DNA from: Anagrus nilaparvatae
Taxonomy: Eukaryota; Arthropoda; Insecta; Hymenoptera; Mymaridae
DNA length: 64,000 nt
Direction: 5' to 3'
Assembly (NCBI GenBank): GCA_022575985.1
Contig: JAKSXM010000272.1
Span: forward strand, 28,289,501-28,353,500
The notes beneath the pieces were generated by a model that ran no database searches, was not told where the DNA came from, and saw nothing but the letters and a program-made list of their open reading frames with translations. Position numbers and translations under genes: made by a program. Positions 46,301 to 59,577 of this stretch are shown one piece after another. How positions within the stretch are numbered: the stretch's first letter is position 1; each line of letters opens with the position of its first letter.

Positions 46301-49300
46301 AAAATTCTTAAATTTTTTTACAAATTCAAAATTCTTACAAATTTTTTTATTTTAATTTTTTTTTTTTGCATTTTTCCCATCCAAAACTTATGGTTAACTT
46401 CATTTTAAGTGTTTTTTAGCAATTTCTGGCAAAAATTTTAGCAATTTGGTGGGGGGAAGGGGGAACGAAGAAGATCCAAAAATTTTAACAGAAATATTTT
46501 TTAAATACATAAAATCAAACAAGTTTAAATTTGAAGCCATTAATTTATAACTTGTAAAAATATTTAAAAAATTAATGAGTATATATTTTTTCTTTGTTAA
46601 TTTCAACGAATTGAAATAAAAATGCAAAATATGCAAAAAAACAATAATAGCGTTTTAATTTTATTTTGATATATTAGCGTTGCTTATGGATGATTTATCT
46701 CTGATAATTTTGTTGTCGTAAATAGCATTGTTAATCAGCATCCAGTACCCCCCATCCTTTACAAAAGAAATATATTTTTAAATTATCTGTCTGGCTAATA
46801 TACTGGATGTTTGTTAAAAAACGTGTATCTGCTATAAAAAACGCTTATGTGATAAAAATAAATGAAAAAAATACGTTGAAATTTTTTTATTTTTGTATTT
46901 TTTAATTTACGTCTCATATTTTTCCTGAATTTCTTTTAGTATGACATTTATTTGCAATATATTATATATCTTTAATGATTCATTAAAGTATTTAATATTT
47001 TAATAAATAATTTTTTATTACTGTTAAACATTTTTATTTTATATGTACTATAAGGAAATTATTTTTTTCAATTATATAAATTGTGCATGATATCTATTTA
47101 TAAGTTATATAAAAATTTTTAAAAAATTCGTACTCTGAAGAAATATTAGTGGCATGTCAAATATTCTTATTTAAGCGCTTATGGGATAATTATTTGCAAA
47201 ACGACCCCATTAATTTTATGTACTGATAGTCATTTTATTACTATTGATATAAACGAAGTGTAATCTTTGATAAAATAGTATATTACGATCCTATAGGGCA
47301 GAAAAATAAAAAATGGCCCAAATCGCACGTAAATTACCTTCCGAGGCGAAGCTGGTCATTCTTTGTTTATGGCCGAGGGTCGTATAAAATTTTTCTGCGG
47401 GGCCACAGAACAGAAAAATATTTTTTAATATATTTTCTAAAACATCTTTTTTTTTTTGATGGAAGATCCATAAAATCAACGAATTTTTCTACTTTTTGAG
47501 TCACTGAATAAGAATATGAAAACCGTTTTTACCAAAAATGCTCCAGTACCCCACAATAGAAATTTTGAGTTTATGTTTTGCGATTTTTTTCACCATTTTT
47601 AAAGTTACTTATGTTTTTGGGGTCCCTGAATACGAATATGGAATTTGCTTTTCTCTTTTTTTTCTCAATTTTCTTTTTTTACCCAAAACTACTCAGTTGC
47701 CTTCAATCAGCAACTTTAGTTATTTTTTTTTTTGGTTTTGTACATATATTCATTATTTTGGGCAGCTGAGTCGTTTTTGATAGAAACATATTCGTATTCA
47801 TATTCATGTTCAAGAACGCCAAAAACATTAGTAACCGATAAAAATCTTACTAAAATCGCAAAACATAACCTCGAAATTCCTATTGTGGGCAACTAAACCG
47901 TTTTTGGTAGAAACGGATTTCATATTCGTATTCAGCGACTCAAAAAAACAGAAAGTCACGTGAGAGAAAAATTAACACCTTTAAATTGTTTAAGTATAAT
48001 TACTAATCTGATGATAATAAAACAGTATTGAATATTCAAGTTTATTATTTTACTTGCATTCTACTTATTATACAATTATAAATCATGCGTTATTAACAAT
48101 TATTAATTTTTAGACAAATAAAACTTAAATTTAATTTTTAAAAGCTTTAAGTTTTATTTTGAGGATTTAGATTAACTTTTAACGCTATAAGCGTCGGATT
48201 TCCAGATATAAAATATGGTTTTCGAAATAGTCTAAAATTACTCCCCTAGAATTATAAGTTTTTTGGGAAAAAATAGACTTTTAAAAAAGAAAATAAATAT
48301 TCAAGATATTATTTAGTGTTTAAGGGTTAAAATTAACTCAATAGGACCCCTTGATTTCTAACACCTTCAATTTTCATTAAATTTTGAAGCCAAAAATTAT
48401 TTTAGAACTAAAAACTTATCAGTACTTCAATTATCAAACATTTTTTCAGCCATGTAAAACAAAACCTGGAGGTTTTCAAGGTTCCAAAAATGAGCATTTT
48501 TGGATTTCTATTTTCGTTATGTTTATAAATACCGACTCATACATTGTTTTATATAATTCAATTCATTAATTATCCTTTATTCAAGCAAATGAAAATTTAA
48601 AGTGAAAAAATAATGAATCAGAAAAGTGACAATGAAAAAAAAAAGTTTATTTGTATAAAATTATCTCCTTATCAAAGTCACATTTTTTATTTTTCATTGT
48701 ATAAGTAAATTAAACAGTTAATAATTCTATTCATATAATAATTAACTGTTTTTTAATCAAATATCTAATAAAAAATATATTAGACAAAATTATTAATAGA
48801 ATATTAATTGCATAATAGAAAACAAGCACACCGGCACACGTTATCTTTGGCAGGTGCATTTAATCTACATATACAAATCAAAAACATAAGTAAGTGTGTG
48901 TCTATTAGGTTTCAAAAATTTTTTTTTTTCTTTTCGTGTTGCAATAAATGAATTTTAAGACTGTTACATAATTTTGTTTGTAAAAAAAAGAAAATTAGTT
49001 TGAAATTCATGTAAATAGAAAATTATCTTAGTATTTTTAGAATAATTTTAAATGTTCTTGTTTATTTTATTGATCATGTGTATTTAGTGTTTATTTATAG
49101 GTACATTGATTTTTTTTTGTAATAAAAAAAAAAATAATTTGGTTTTCCATTGTCACAATAATGTTTCTCAGCTGTATAACGATGAATCATATAGTACGTT
49201 TAATTTCTCACACTTTTTGTGTCTAATTTATACTACATGAGGCATTTTACTATTAATAAACTTTTTCAATTGTATGTTTTATTTTTAAATGAATTAAATT

Positions 49301-50948
49301 ATTTTTGTCAATACAATAAAAAAATTACTTCCAATTTTAACTAATGGTAGAGAATTATTCAGGTTTAAAAAAGAAAAAAATATACTGAAAAAAAAATCCT
49401 GTTGCTGTTAACGGAATTCCGGTTGTGGCTGCCAGAACTTTTTTTTTTTTAATGAAAGCAAACGACATAAAACCAAATTAAAAATTTTTTTTTAATTCCC
49501 AATGAATGTAAAACTTTGTTTTTTTAAATATTTTCTTTACGTTTCAAGACGTTTCCAATCGTTTAAAACAACAAAAAAATTTTCGGCTGCCACAACGAAT
49601 ATTTTTTCAGCGTAGTTTTTAAAGAATTCTCCCGAAAAGATACATAATTGCGCGTGCTAATTTGCAAATTAAAATGCAATTTCAATTTTTATTTATCAAA
49701 TCTATTACAGAAATTTTCCTTGTAGAACTTTTTTTTGTGACCTATTGTTCATTTTTTCGGTAAAGATTTTGTCTGCAATAACTTATGAGCATTATTATTA
49801 CTCAATTTATATTATTAATCTTAAAATCATTGCGTGATTCTTCTAGCACTGTTTTTAAAGTTTTCGATGATTATGTACATACACACGTGACTGTAGAGAA
49901 AATTTTCACTTAGAAAATGTGTATATTTTTTATGAAAATGTTTTATTATAGTGAATTACCACCCATTGCCAGAAAAGTAAAGAATGGCCTAAATCGCACG
50001 GAAATTATTATCCGTGCGGTGCCCGGAAAAAAATTGCGATTTGGAACATACTTTTTTATTGCCAAGATTTGTATTACACGATTTTTTTTATCATTGACCA
50101 AAATACGTATTTTGCCGGCAGTACAACACCCGGGGAATACGTGGTTTCTTGCCAAGAAAATTTTCTTAGAATACCGCCAATTGCAGTTTACCATTCCTGA
50201 GTGATAATTTTCGATAATTAGCGAATTAGGGCATTCGATATTTATCTGGCCATGAATCGTAATATACTATTTTAATACGTTTTGATCCTTCAATCATTAT
50301 TGGGATTCCTAAATTTTTGCAAAATAATACACAAAATCAACCCTTCAAATTCTTTTTACGCAGAAAATTTGCTAAATTTAAAAAACTAATTATTTGAAAA
50401 AAGAGTCTGAAAATAAAACCCGAGTCATTTCAAGATTTACTTCTGAAAATTCATTACAAGAAATTTTTTAGTGCCTGAACTGACATGAAATACTCCATAT
50501 ACATAAACTTACTTTTTTTTCGTATATTTTTTGCACACGTATAAAAAAAAACTAATTCGATTTAAAATAATAATTTTTTGCTTCTATTTCTTTTTCGCAA
50601 CTAATTAATAAAAAAAATTGATTCGTTATGCAAAAAAAAAAGAAAAAATTACATAAAAAAAAAAGAATTTTATTACGATAGACACGAAAAAATTTACTCA
50701 AGTGCATCGTTTTGATAAGAATATACATAAAAAGTGCATTGCACTCAATATATTTCCCATATACCAAATATAAAATAATTAATGGAAAAAAAAATATTTT
50801 TCATTTACGTAAAAAAACAAAAAAAAAAATTCAAGTTCAAAAAAAATAAACACGAGAGAAAAATGATTGATTTACTGACTAGTGCCAAAAAAAAAATGTA
50901 TGCATTTCGTAATATTTTAATTAAAATAAATATAACTTACTCTGTCAT
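43335..50948 (-). CDS. Facilitated trehalose transporter Tret1-like
   Basis: Three coding exons join in phase: 50948-50941 (ATGACAGA), 44983-44703 and 44626-43335, giving 526 residues. This is a major-facilitator sugar porter with about 12 membrane helices; in insects Tret1 moves trehalose across the plasma membrane. Visible signatures: D116TFGRKR between helices 2 and 3, 'AGRFFTGLASG', PETPSYL at 227-233, QWSGTNAVTFY at 305-315 in helix 7, GRRP at 355-358, and PETKNKSLQEIE at 483-494. The first 48 or so residues are polar and low-complexity. The first exon is chosen because the donor GA|GTAAGT is strong, its phase completes GAT with the next exon, and ATCAAAATG is a good insect start context. 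Intron 1 is 5957 bp and carries MITEs. The exact sugar is not proven. Confidence 0.9.
45821..46138. mobile_element. CACTG-family palindromic MITE in transporter intron 1
   Basis: 'aaatgacttgaaacgtaaag' on the left faces 'ctttacattttaagtcattt' on the right. Ends are rich in CCGCTTGCCGCAAGCGG-like arms. The right end is CAATG-TA. Related to 20939-21214. Confidence 0.7.
46139..47274. other. Transporter intron 1, AT-rich
   Basis: Contains a repeated 'tacccctagaataagcaaaa' (about 46200 and 46280). Otherwise nothing recognised. Confidence 0.4.
47278..47400. repeat. Dispersed repeat starting AGTATATTACGATCC
   Basis: AGTATATTACGATCC at 47278-47292 is followed by 'aaataaaaaatggcccaaat' and facing 'ggtcattctttgtttatggcc'. 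Related to 24808-24920. Confidence 0.6.
47495..47955. mobile_element. Palindrome with CCCACAATAGGAA motif, intron 1
   Basis: 'gagtcactgaataagaatat' and 'accccacaatagaaattt' on the left face 'aaattcctattgtgggcaac' and 'atattcgtattcagcgactc' on the right. The motifs are diverged relatives of the module in the 51.9-53.6 kb element and of the 141-bp repeat. Confidence 0.65.
49383..49612. mobile_element. CACTG-family MITE, diverged, intron 1
   Basis: TA-TACTGAAAAAAAAATCC on the left and TTTTTTCAGCG-TA on the right. Internal 'ctttacgtttcaagacg' is shared with the other palindromic copies. Confidence 0.65.
49955..50275. repeat. Dispersed repeat with inverted AGTATATTACGAT end
   Basis: Contains 'taaagaatggcctaaatcgc' near its left end and 'aatcgtaatatact' at about 50254-50268, the reverse complement of the motif at 33890 and 47278. 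Open frames over this block on both strands are by-products of the repeat. Confidence 0.5.
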
Positions 50949-51895
50949 TTTGATGTTTTAAATATTTTTATGCCATTGAATGTTACTTTATTATCATAAA
51001 AAAGTCCTTTCATGTTTAAGTAATAATAACATAATCAATTTTTTTTTATGTATGCAACACGTGTTCAGCTAATTCATAAACACTAACATAACATGTCTCT
51101 TCGTTATTATAATAACTAATTATTAAACGCATTATTGTAAAACTCAAGTTTTTTATTTTAATATATAAATGTCATTAATTTAATAAAATAAATATAAATA
51201 ATAACAGTCGACAAGTTCAAGGATACTTAAAGAATATATAAAAGTTAAATAAATTATTTTCCCCGCACATATAATTAACATCGAGCTTTTAAGTTTAAAA
51301 TACGACTGCTCTGTAAATAAGTTCTATCATTTATATTTATACTAACTAAATGTGATCTTTTGGCGATTGGCGCGCGCGCTCCAAAATAATAGTAAAAATA
51401 CATATAAATAACATCATCAGTGAAATTCTTATAATAAAGTGTGTTTTTTTTTTTTCATAAAAGCTCCCCACTAATTTCCAATTTATGTATTTCATTTTTT
51501 TTTTTGCATCGTACGCAAGTTCACTATATATACGTTCTAAATGTATATATGAGGCATTCTTGGTTGAAATGTCAAAGCATTTTTTTATACTGTTAAAATT
51601 TATTTAGTTTCAGAGGTATTCAGTTTTTTGCAACAATTAGGTTTAAATGTGCAAAAATTATTGGTCTCTTATCTTTAATAAAATTTGATAATTTCTCATA
51701 AAAATTAATGCTTCTCCCTTAAGTTAAGGATTCGATCAACAGCAGATCTTTTGAAAGTTAAAATAACAAAATTTGCGAAATTACCCCTAGAAATCATTTC
51801 TTATAAGTCAAAATACTTAAGTAACTAGATCAAACGTTGTAAATTATCAACGTTTTGAGTGTCTTAGACAATGACCAAAATATTTACCAAGTAGT
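50949..51895. promoter_or_regulatory. Upstream region of the transporter gene
   Basis: Should contain the transporter's 5' UTR and promoter. A short GC island, 'gattggcgcgcgcgctcc', at about 51366-51383 stands out from its AT-rich surroundings. No TATA box can be assigned with confidence, and further 5' UTR exons are possible. Confidence 0.35.
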
Positions 51896-53634
51896 GTAGT
51901 CGTAGAGCCCTATTATGTAGTCACTTTTTTTAGCTGATGAGTCCGTGGAATTTTCCAACAGGTACTTTTTTATTATACATAATTTTTTGGACCGCTAAAT
52001 ACGATTCTGCAATCCGTTTTCATCGTGAATGGTCCACTTGCTCTAAATAGGCAAATTTGTGTTAATTTAAGCGATTTATGGCATTTTTATCAGTTACGTA
52101 TGTTTTTCATGACACGATTCCACTATTTGTTTTTATTGAAAATGTTTCAGTTGCCCACAATAGTAAACTGTATGTTATTTTTAAAGATTTTTTTGGATCT
52201 TATCTTAGTTGCGTATGTTTTTTGGGCCGCTGAATACGACTCTGCTATTCGCTTTTATCGCGAATGGTCTAGTTGCCCACTATAGGCAACTTTCATAAGT
52301 TTTGTATATTTATTGTACCGGTAAACACGATTTAGCTACCCAATTTTACCACGAGTGCTTCAATTGCTCATAATAGGCAAGTTTACGTTATTTTTAGCGA
52401 ATTTTTAGCATTTTTATTAGTTAGATTTGTTTTTATGGGCCGCTAAATTCGATTTTGCTATTCTTTTCTACCAAAAACGACCTAGTTGGCCACAATAGGA
52501 AATTTTAGTTTGTGATATTTATAAATATTAATTTACACTTCCAATTTATAAATTTTTAATACAACTGACCCTAAATTTAAAAAAAAATATATTTTTAATA
52601 AAATAAAATATTAACATTATTTAATTTTATCATTTATAATTGGTGATTAATTTTTTTGCACAAAAATAACGAATAATAAAGTTAATAATTGATTTTTAGC
52701 ATACACTCAAAATATAAATGAGCATTTCTACCAGAAAATACGTCTTAATAGCACGAAAGATGAAAAAAAAATTTATGACTGTCCGCGCCTACCGCCATGA
52801 TTTTTTGGTAGTTTCAACCTTACAGAATGCACAAAAAAAATGTGAACACGAAATCGGCGATGGATGCCAACAAGATTTTTCCACTTTTATGTCAAAAACC
52901 GTGTTTTTCATATTTGAGCTAACCCAAATTTTCAAAACAACTTTTTTGGTAAATAAAATTTTAAAAAAATAATGAAAGTTTTCGGTTTTAGAAAAAAACC
53001 ACTCTTAAAGAAAAAAGAAACTTTTCTTTTTACGATGAAATTTAGCCAACTTATCATAAATTTAAGATTTTGCTCAAATTTGTCTTAAAAAAGATTGAAA
53101 TTTTATTGAGGATAGCTTGTTTCTGAACTTATAGAATATGCATTATTTTCATCGTAAAATAATAATTTTTTTTTTTAAATCGATTAATTTTTCCCTGAGT
53201 ATTCATTTCTTCAAGAAAAAAATAATTTTTATTGACCAAATTTCAACTTTTATGTTAAAAATCAATCAAAAATTGTCTTAAATAAATTTTGTTACTTACA
53301 ATTTTCAAAGGTTTGTGACCTGGTAGAAATGCTCAAATCAATAAGTGCATGATAATTATTATCATAAAACAAGTATAATAAAAAGTAAATTATATTTCAA
53401 ACTAAGCTACATTCATTTTTCTAATATTAATCCATTTCACAAAACATAAATAATAGATAAATTTATTTAAAAAATCATTAAGGTGAAGTTGCCTATTGTG
53501 AACAACTGGACCAGTCGTGTTAAAAACAGATTGCGGATCGTGTATAACGGCCTAAAAAACTTAAGGACCCGTTGGTAAATTCCACGGACCTATCAGCTAA
53601 AAAAAGTGACTATGAAATAGGGCTCTACGACTAC
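51896..53634. mobile_element. Foldback-like element with internal tandem modules
   Basis: The ends face each other: 'gtagtcgtagagccctatt' on the left is the reverse complement of sequence ending at 53634. Both continue with 'agtcactttttttagctgat' and 'gtccgtggaatt'. The left half holds about four related units with 'ccgctaaatacgattctgc' and 'gttgcccacaataggcaa'. At about 52850-53310 a copy of the 15.1-kb repeat is embedded. No transposase is seen. Confidence 0.75.
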
Positions 53635-53929
53635 CCTAAAGGCTATAATTAAAATAAAAAAATTTTCTCGCAAGTGAAATAAGTTCTTAAATCTATATAA
53701 GAAATCTATACCAATGATGCTAAATATAGATATCGAATATTAAATACTTACTATACGTTATGTTATGAAGCCCTTACACGTTTTAAATGTTATCTTTTTC
53801 AGTTTAAGAAGAAGAAGTAGAACATATGCCACACTGTAAATTTAAATAAAAATAAAAAATTATCCATGTACTCCAGTCAAAACGCGGGGGGGGGGGTGGG
53901 GTTGTATCATCTCCTACTGGCATGAGATT
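53635..53929. other. Spacer with poly-G run
   Basis: AT-rich. A G-rich run at about 53885-53900 marks the start of the next repeat block. Confidence 0.35.
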
Positions 53930-54450
53930 TGCTCTACTATATGTTTTTTGGGTCGCTGATCACGAAAATCGGGGTTATTTCCGGGAGATATTTTCGAAAC
54001 ACCCTTAAATTTGCAAAAACTACCCCCAAAACGGGTTTTTTTTATATATTAGCAAAGTGAGGTTATAGATTTAGCCAAGAATTGGTCCTAGGAAGTTTTT
54101 TGGGTCACTGAACAAGAATTTCAGGTAGTTTTTAATGAATAATTAATATTTCACCCTTAAAATAGCAAAAATTAACCCTAAAAAGGGGTGTTTTTGATAT
54201 TTTCGCACTTTGAGCGACCAGATTATGTCCATACGTGTTTTTGGGTCACTAATCAAGAATTTGGGGGAATATTTTGTGAATAATCAATATTTCACCCTTA
54301 ATTTAGCAAAAACAACCCCTAAAAAAGTGTTTTTTCTATTTCTGCACTTTGAGCGACCAAATTATGTTCTAACAGGTTCTATAGGTCGCTGATCAAGAAT
54401 TTGGGGGAGTTTTTTTGTGAATAATCAATATTTCAAAGCAAAAGCAAGCC
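53930..54450 (+). repeat. Tandem ~143-bp module (GGGTCGCTGATCAAGAATTT), four units
   Basis: Units are marked by 'tttgggtc.ctgatca' near 53948, 54100, 54242 and 54386. Each continues with 'aataatcaatatttcaccct', 'aactaccccaaaa.gggtgt' and 'cgcactttgagcgacc'. This is the same family as 59.6-64 kb. No coding content. Confidence 0.8.
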
Positions 54451-56699
54451 CTTATCCTTCTTTACAATGGGCAATATTGACGGCCTCTCAAAATTGGAAT
54501 ATAGTAATTATTTCCCGCTAGTGAAGAAAAGCTCAGTATATCACGATTTGACAATGAATTTTTATTCTAAAAAATTTTATTTAAAAAAATGTTAGCTTTT
54601 TGAATTACACTATGAAAAAGAACGCGCGTTCTATTTAATTTTACCCCAGTTTTGCTCTTTTTAACCTTTTTTGGAGAAAAAGACCAAACCTAATTATTAC
54701 AAAAAGAACAGAAAAATAATAAATGTACTGTTTGTTCAGTTATTTAGTTATTATTTCCCACAAGAACGTAATAGTGTATTCTTAACCGGTTCGGAGAAAT
54801 GTTTATTTTTCCCAGGATTTTTCCAAATAAATATTTTTAGATGAGGTTAAGAATGTTTTTTTATACATTTTCGATAAAGAATTTGATCAGTAATTATACA
54901 AAAACTACATTGTAAATCATTAAATTCCAAAGTATTTTTCGAATTGTGCAATGCGCGTGCGTATGTAAGTATACTATTCACTTGCGAGAAAAATTTGACA
55001 AAAAACTTCTGTATGTATTTTAGTTCCGGATTTAATTTATATTAAATATTTATAAATTTAACTTAAAATATTTATAATTATTATCTTACGTAACTTATAT
55101 TTAATTATTAAGTATTTATTTTGTTAGTTATTTCATAACATTTCCCATAGAATTTTAATCACTCTTTACATGCTAGATTAATTCAAAATATATTAATATA
55201 AATTTTTAGAACACAGATTGAGACAATCAACCAAAGCTGTTTTGAATAAAAATGACTCGTATTGATTAATTTTACTTTTTTAGTGAGTAATTATTTGTGC
55301 TTAATAAAAAAAAAAACTTATCCTATGCAACAATCCAGATCAAGGATTATTTTTTTGTTTGTTAAGTATTAAATCGATTTCAGATTATGTCAAAATGATA
55401 ATATAAAAAAAAAAGTACAATCTCTTTTTTTTTATCAATGAAATAAAAATTTATTAATATCAAGATATAGTATACAATAAAATTCCATTTCGTATTTTAA
55501 GAAGATAGTGCTTTTTAAAATTCAGGGTTTGAATTTCGATTTTTAGCAACGACACAAAATGAAATGTTCATAATTGTTATTTCTTATTACTTATTATATT
55601 ATGTAAGAAATTTTTATCAGTGGTCAATTTTTCAAACTTATAATATGTAAAGAACATTATCAAAGTCATGAGTTTTGATATCATTTTATATTTTATTATT
55701 TTTTCGAATTATTATCAAAAGAGTAAATTCTGCAGACAATAATTACATAAATAAACAAAAATAATCTTATTTTTACAATTAACATTCTTTTAAAACTCTG
55801 TATTTTTTATTTAATTAAAAAAAAAAAAAAAAAACGATTTGTTTATATATTTAAAAAAAAAAAAAACGAGAAATTTCGTTTTATTTAAAGTAAAGGTCAA
55901 ATTCATTTTTGACGTGTTTACATTATTTTTTTCTATCATGTTTATGTGTCTACATTATTAATTTATTTTTATGATAAGCAAATATATATATATATATATA
56001 TATGAAATGGAATAATACGTTTAAAAAATCGGTCAAATTAATTAAAATTCGTGATATTATATATAAACATGTATATGGGCGTGTTTTTTTATTTGTTACT
56101 AGAAATTTTTAGTTAGATGCTATATATTTTATAGTAAAAGATTAATCATTACGTATCATCGACGTTTTGTTGACTTTTGATGAATGTTTATTAGTTTTTG
56201 TTCAGATTTTTTTTTTAGTTTTTCTTTACCTAATCATTTAAATGATTTTATTAAGTATTTGTTTTAGTGTCAAGCCAATCAAATTCTTACTTGTTGGGTT
56301 AATTAAAACGACGATTCTGCATGTAGTAATTGTTTTGAACCCTGTATATATTTTCAAAAAATCAAGGGTTTATAACTAAAATAAGGAACAAAAAACAAAG
56401 GTATTGGTATAAAATTAAAGACAGAATACAAATCAGCAAAATCAGACTTTCTATTTCACAAATATTCAAGGAAAAATCCCAAAAGTTTGACATAAAAAAA
56501 AATAATCAAAATTTTTATTGTAATTTATGGTTCATAGGAGGTAAAGAAAATTATCTAGATCCATCTGACGTTGAAATCCTTCGAAAAAAAATTTTATTAT
56601 GATTGATATTGATGGAAAGGGTACATGATACTTGAAGAAAGTAGTAAGGGGTTGGATTCCTCACTTGGTGCAGAAATGCAATTGAAGTACACTGTAAAA
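54451..56699. other. AT-rich intergenic, no gene seen
   Basis: Homopolymer A runs near 55820 and 55855 and an (AT)n microsatellite at about 55982-56003. No recognisable coding or repeat structure. Confidence 0.4.
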
Positions 56700-57124
56700 A
56701 GTAACTTGGTTATATTAACAAAAAAATTAGAACATTTTCGAAAAATTAGTAAATTTTCAAAAAAATTTGTAAATATTCGAAAAAAATCGTAAATATTCTA
56801 AATTTAGTATATTATCCAAAAATTGGAGTGTTCTCGATTTTTTTTGTAAATTCGCAAGAAAAATTTATAATTTACAATTTTTTTCTCGAAAATTTACAAA
56901 AAATAGTTGTAAATTTCCGAAAAATAGTTGTGAATTTACAACTTTTTTCGTAGATTCACAAAAAAAAATCGAGAATACTTAGAATTTTTTGTTATTGTAC
57001 TAAATTTAGTATATTTACGATTTTTTTCGAATATTTACAAATTTTTTTGAAAATTCACTAATTTTTCGAAAAAATTTAATTTTTTTTCGTAATCGTAAAT
57101 CTAAGAAACTTACTTTTTACAGTG
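56700..57124. mobile_element. 425-bp TA-flanked palindromic MITE (CACTGTAAAAAGTAACTT)
   Basis: CACTGTAAAAAGTAACTT on the left faces its reverse complement, ending CAGTG at 57124. TA lies on each side. The interior is a long imperfect palindrome of 'aaaaaatcgtaaat' and 'cgaaaaattagt' motifs. A half copy lies at 15707 to about 15917. Confidence 0.85.
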
Positions 57125-59577
57125 TACTTTATAAAAATAGTGCCAACATTAAAAGGTTTACTCATGTAAGCTTTTAATTTGTTTATTAAAATTATATAGT
57201 TGTAAAAATAAAAAATTTAATCGATTTTCATTACACAGCCTTTTAAACTCAAATAAATATTTAAATAAATATACATTGTCAATAATAGTAAAAATGTTTA
57301 TGTTATAAATTTTTATTGATCATGAAATTGAATCGTGTAAATATATGCATTTTAAATAAAAGGGGCGTCATTTATTTTATTCTTTTTTTTATCAGTTAAT
57401 TTGTTAATTTATTACTATAAAAGTTAATATGTATTTTAAAAATAGTTCTATATTTGCTTCGAAAAATTAAAAAAAAAATTATATCGTTACGTAATTATAA
57501 ATTGAGCTAATGTATGTATGAATAAATGATTTTGTTTTGGTGCCATTATGTCTATTAAATTAATTGTCACGATATGTAATTATCAGAAACATTTACCGTC
57601 TTATCATTTATTAATCAAATATGAAGTTAAGTAATTATACGTTTTTTTAATATTGTGTCTGATTTATCTGTAATTTTTCCTGGATGAAAATTTTCATGAC
57701 AAGTGAGATGTCAGGATGGAGGGTAGCAAAAGAAAATTTTTTTAATTTTTGGTATTTATTCCAAAATTTTTCTGTAGATATCCTATGAAGGTATTTCTTG
57801 TACTAAATTGAAAAATAACTCGCCAATTGCTAGCGAAATTTTACTCGTGGCAAATAATTTTTATTTTGTTTGTCCAAAATTATGGAAAACTAAAATTCTT
57901 GTTTTTTGAGCATTTTTACAAAATCTTTGGAAACTATGCTACTCGAAAATGAATCTTCTACAGAAAGACAAAATAAAACTCATTTTTCAACGTTTTAATG
58001 AAAATAATATTATTTTTAATTACCAATTATAATCAACTCCTACTCTTATTCTCGCCTCCTATTAAGCCCGAAGAATCCATTAACTGAGTTAGAATTTTCC
58101 AGAAGAAGCTTTTTTACCAGTGTCATGTAAAAAATTTTTTCAAATAATGCAGACATACTTAATATGAATCGTGTATCTGAGAAACTCGATTTTTAAAATT
58201 GAAATCACGAGACTTTAAAATAAATCATCAGAGCTTTTTATAAATAAATTTAAACAACTACAATAAACATTTAAAAAATAATAAAGAAATTATTGAAAGT
58301 GCAAATAATAGTTTAATAAAAGTAACATCAATAATAAAAAATATGACGCGTGTTACCAATTTAATTCTTATAAATTTGAAATGTAAGTAAATTAAAACAA
58401 TGATTATAGCAATGTCACGCGATGTTACTAACCCCAATATAATATTAATTTTCTTCAATATTTCATTCTGAAAAAAACTATTTTATTTCTTCGAAAGTTA
58501 TAGTTTTTTTTTTTGGTTTATTTTTCTCATAAATTGATCAATTAAAAAAATCATTTAACTTCATTAGATTAATAAAAACTTTAAAAAAAAAATTAAATAT
58601 AATCAATATAAAACATTCACATAATTCACGTGATTAAGACGTGTTTTAAAATATTAAAATGTTTATGCACGCTAGAGATTTTTTATTATTAACTAAAAAA
58701 AAAATGTATAAAAAAAGTCAAATTATAAAATTATGAATTAATTTAGTAAAAAATATTATTTACAATGCAATCAATTTTTTTTTAACATGCATCAATTTGC
58801 ATTAAGTTACAAAACAACTTTGAAAAATTTTCCATATTTTTTTAAAATTTATTTCTGATGGAGATGAGAGAATAAAATAAATTTTAAGTAAACATTTTAT
58901 AAGGCAAATCAATCAAAAAATAGCTTGATCATAACATCCTTGTGGACGTTTTATAGTTTTAAATATTTTTTGAAATATATGATAAACAAATAAATAAAGA
59001 TTTTTAAATTTTAATTTAAATAAGTAATTCTTTTCTAAATTCTTATATAAATTTAATTGAATAAACCGCAAAAATACAATAATCGCAAAAGTCTTTAAAA
59101 TTATTATCAATACCAAGGTGTTAAATAATTATTTTTTTTTTTGAACTATCAATCACGTTATGATGTGTAGCCTTCATATTTAAGAAAAAAAATTTCTTAA
59201 GTAATCAAATCACATTTGAGATAGGTCATGCTTCCAATGCATGATACGATTTTTCATTAAAAAAAATATTTTTGTTATTTCCGTTCTATATTTTAAATAT
59301 TTTATACATATTTATTATTTTTACAATAAGTTATTTAAATAAAAATTATTTAAAAAAAAAATTTTAATATTCAGAAATATTTTTGTTGGTTTGTTAAGAA
59401 TTCTTAAATTAAGTAGCGTAATCTATGAATAACTGTAGGAAGTTTTTATAATGAAAAACTACTTGATCGATATAAATAAAGTAATAATTTTTTCAAATCG
59501 ATTGATAACGAGGGGCTGACGACGCGATTTAAAAAATTAGCGATTAAAAAAGCGATTTAAATACTTTAAATACTTTG
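57125..59577. other. AT-rich intergenic, no gene seen
   Basis: Nothing recognised on either strand. A short GC-richer stretch, 'cgaggggctgacgacgcg' (about 59510-59527), precedes the repeat block. Confidence 0.4.

Noticed and set aside
49917..50204. 95-residue open frame in transporter intron 1
   Set aside because: It overlaps a dispersed repeat and is mirrored by an equally long frame on the other strand.
51930..51975. 'ctgatgagtccgtgg' looks like the CUGAUGA core of a hammerhead ribozyme
   Set aside because: No GAAA box follows after a closing stem II, and the mirrored copy near 53600 reads 'ctgatagg', breaking the core. It is part of the foldback element's terminal repeat.
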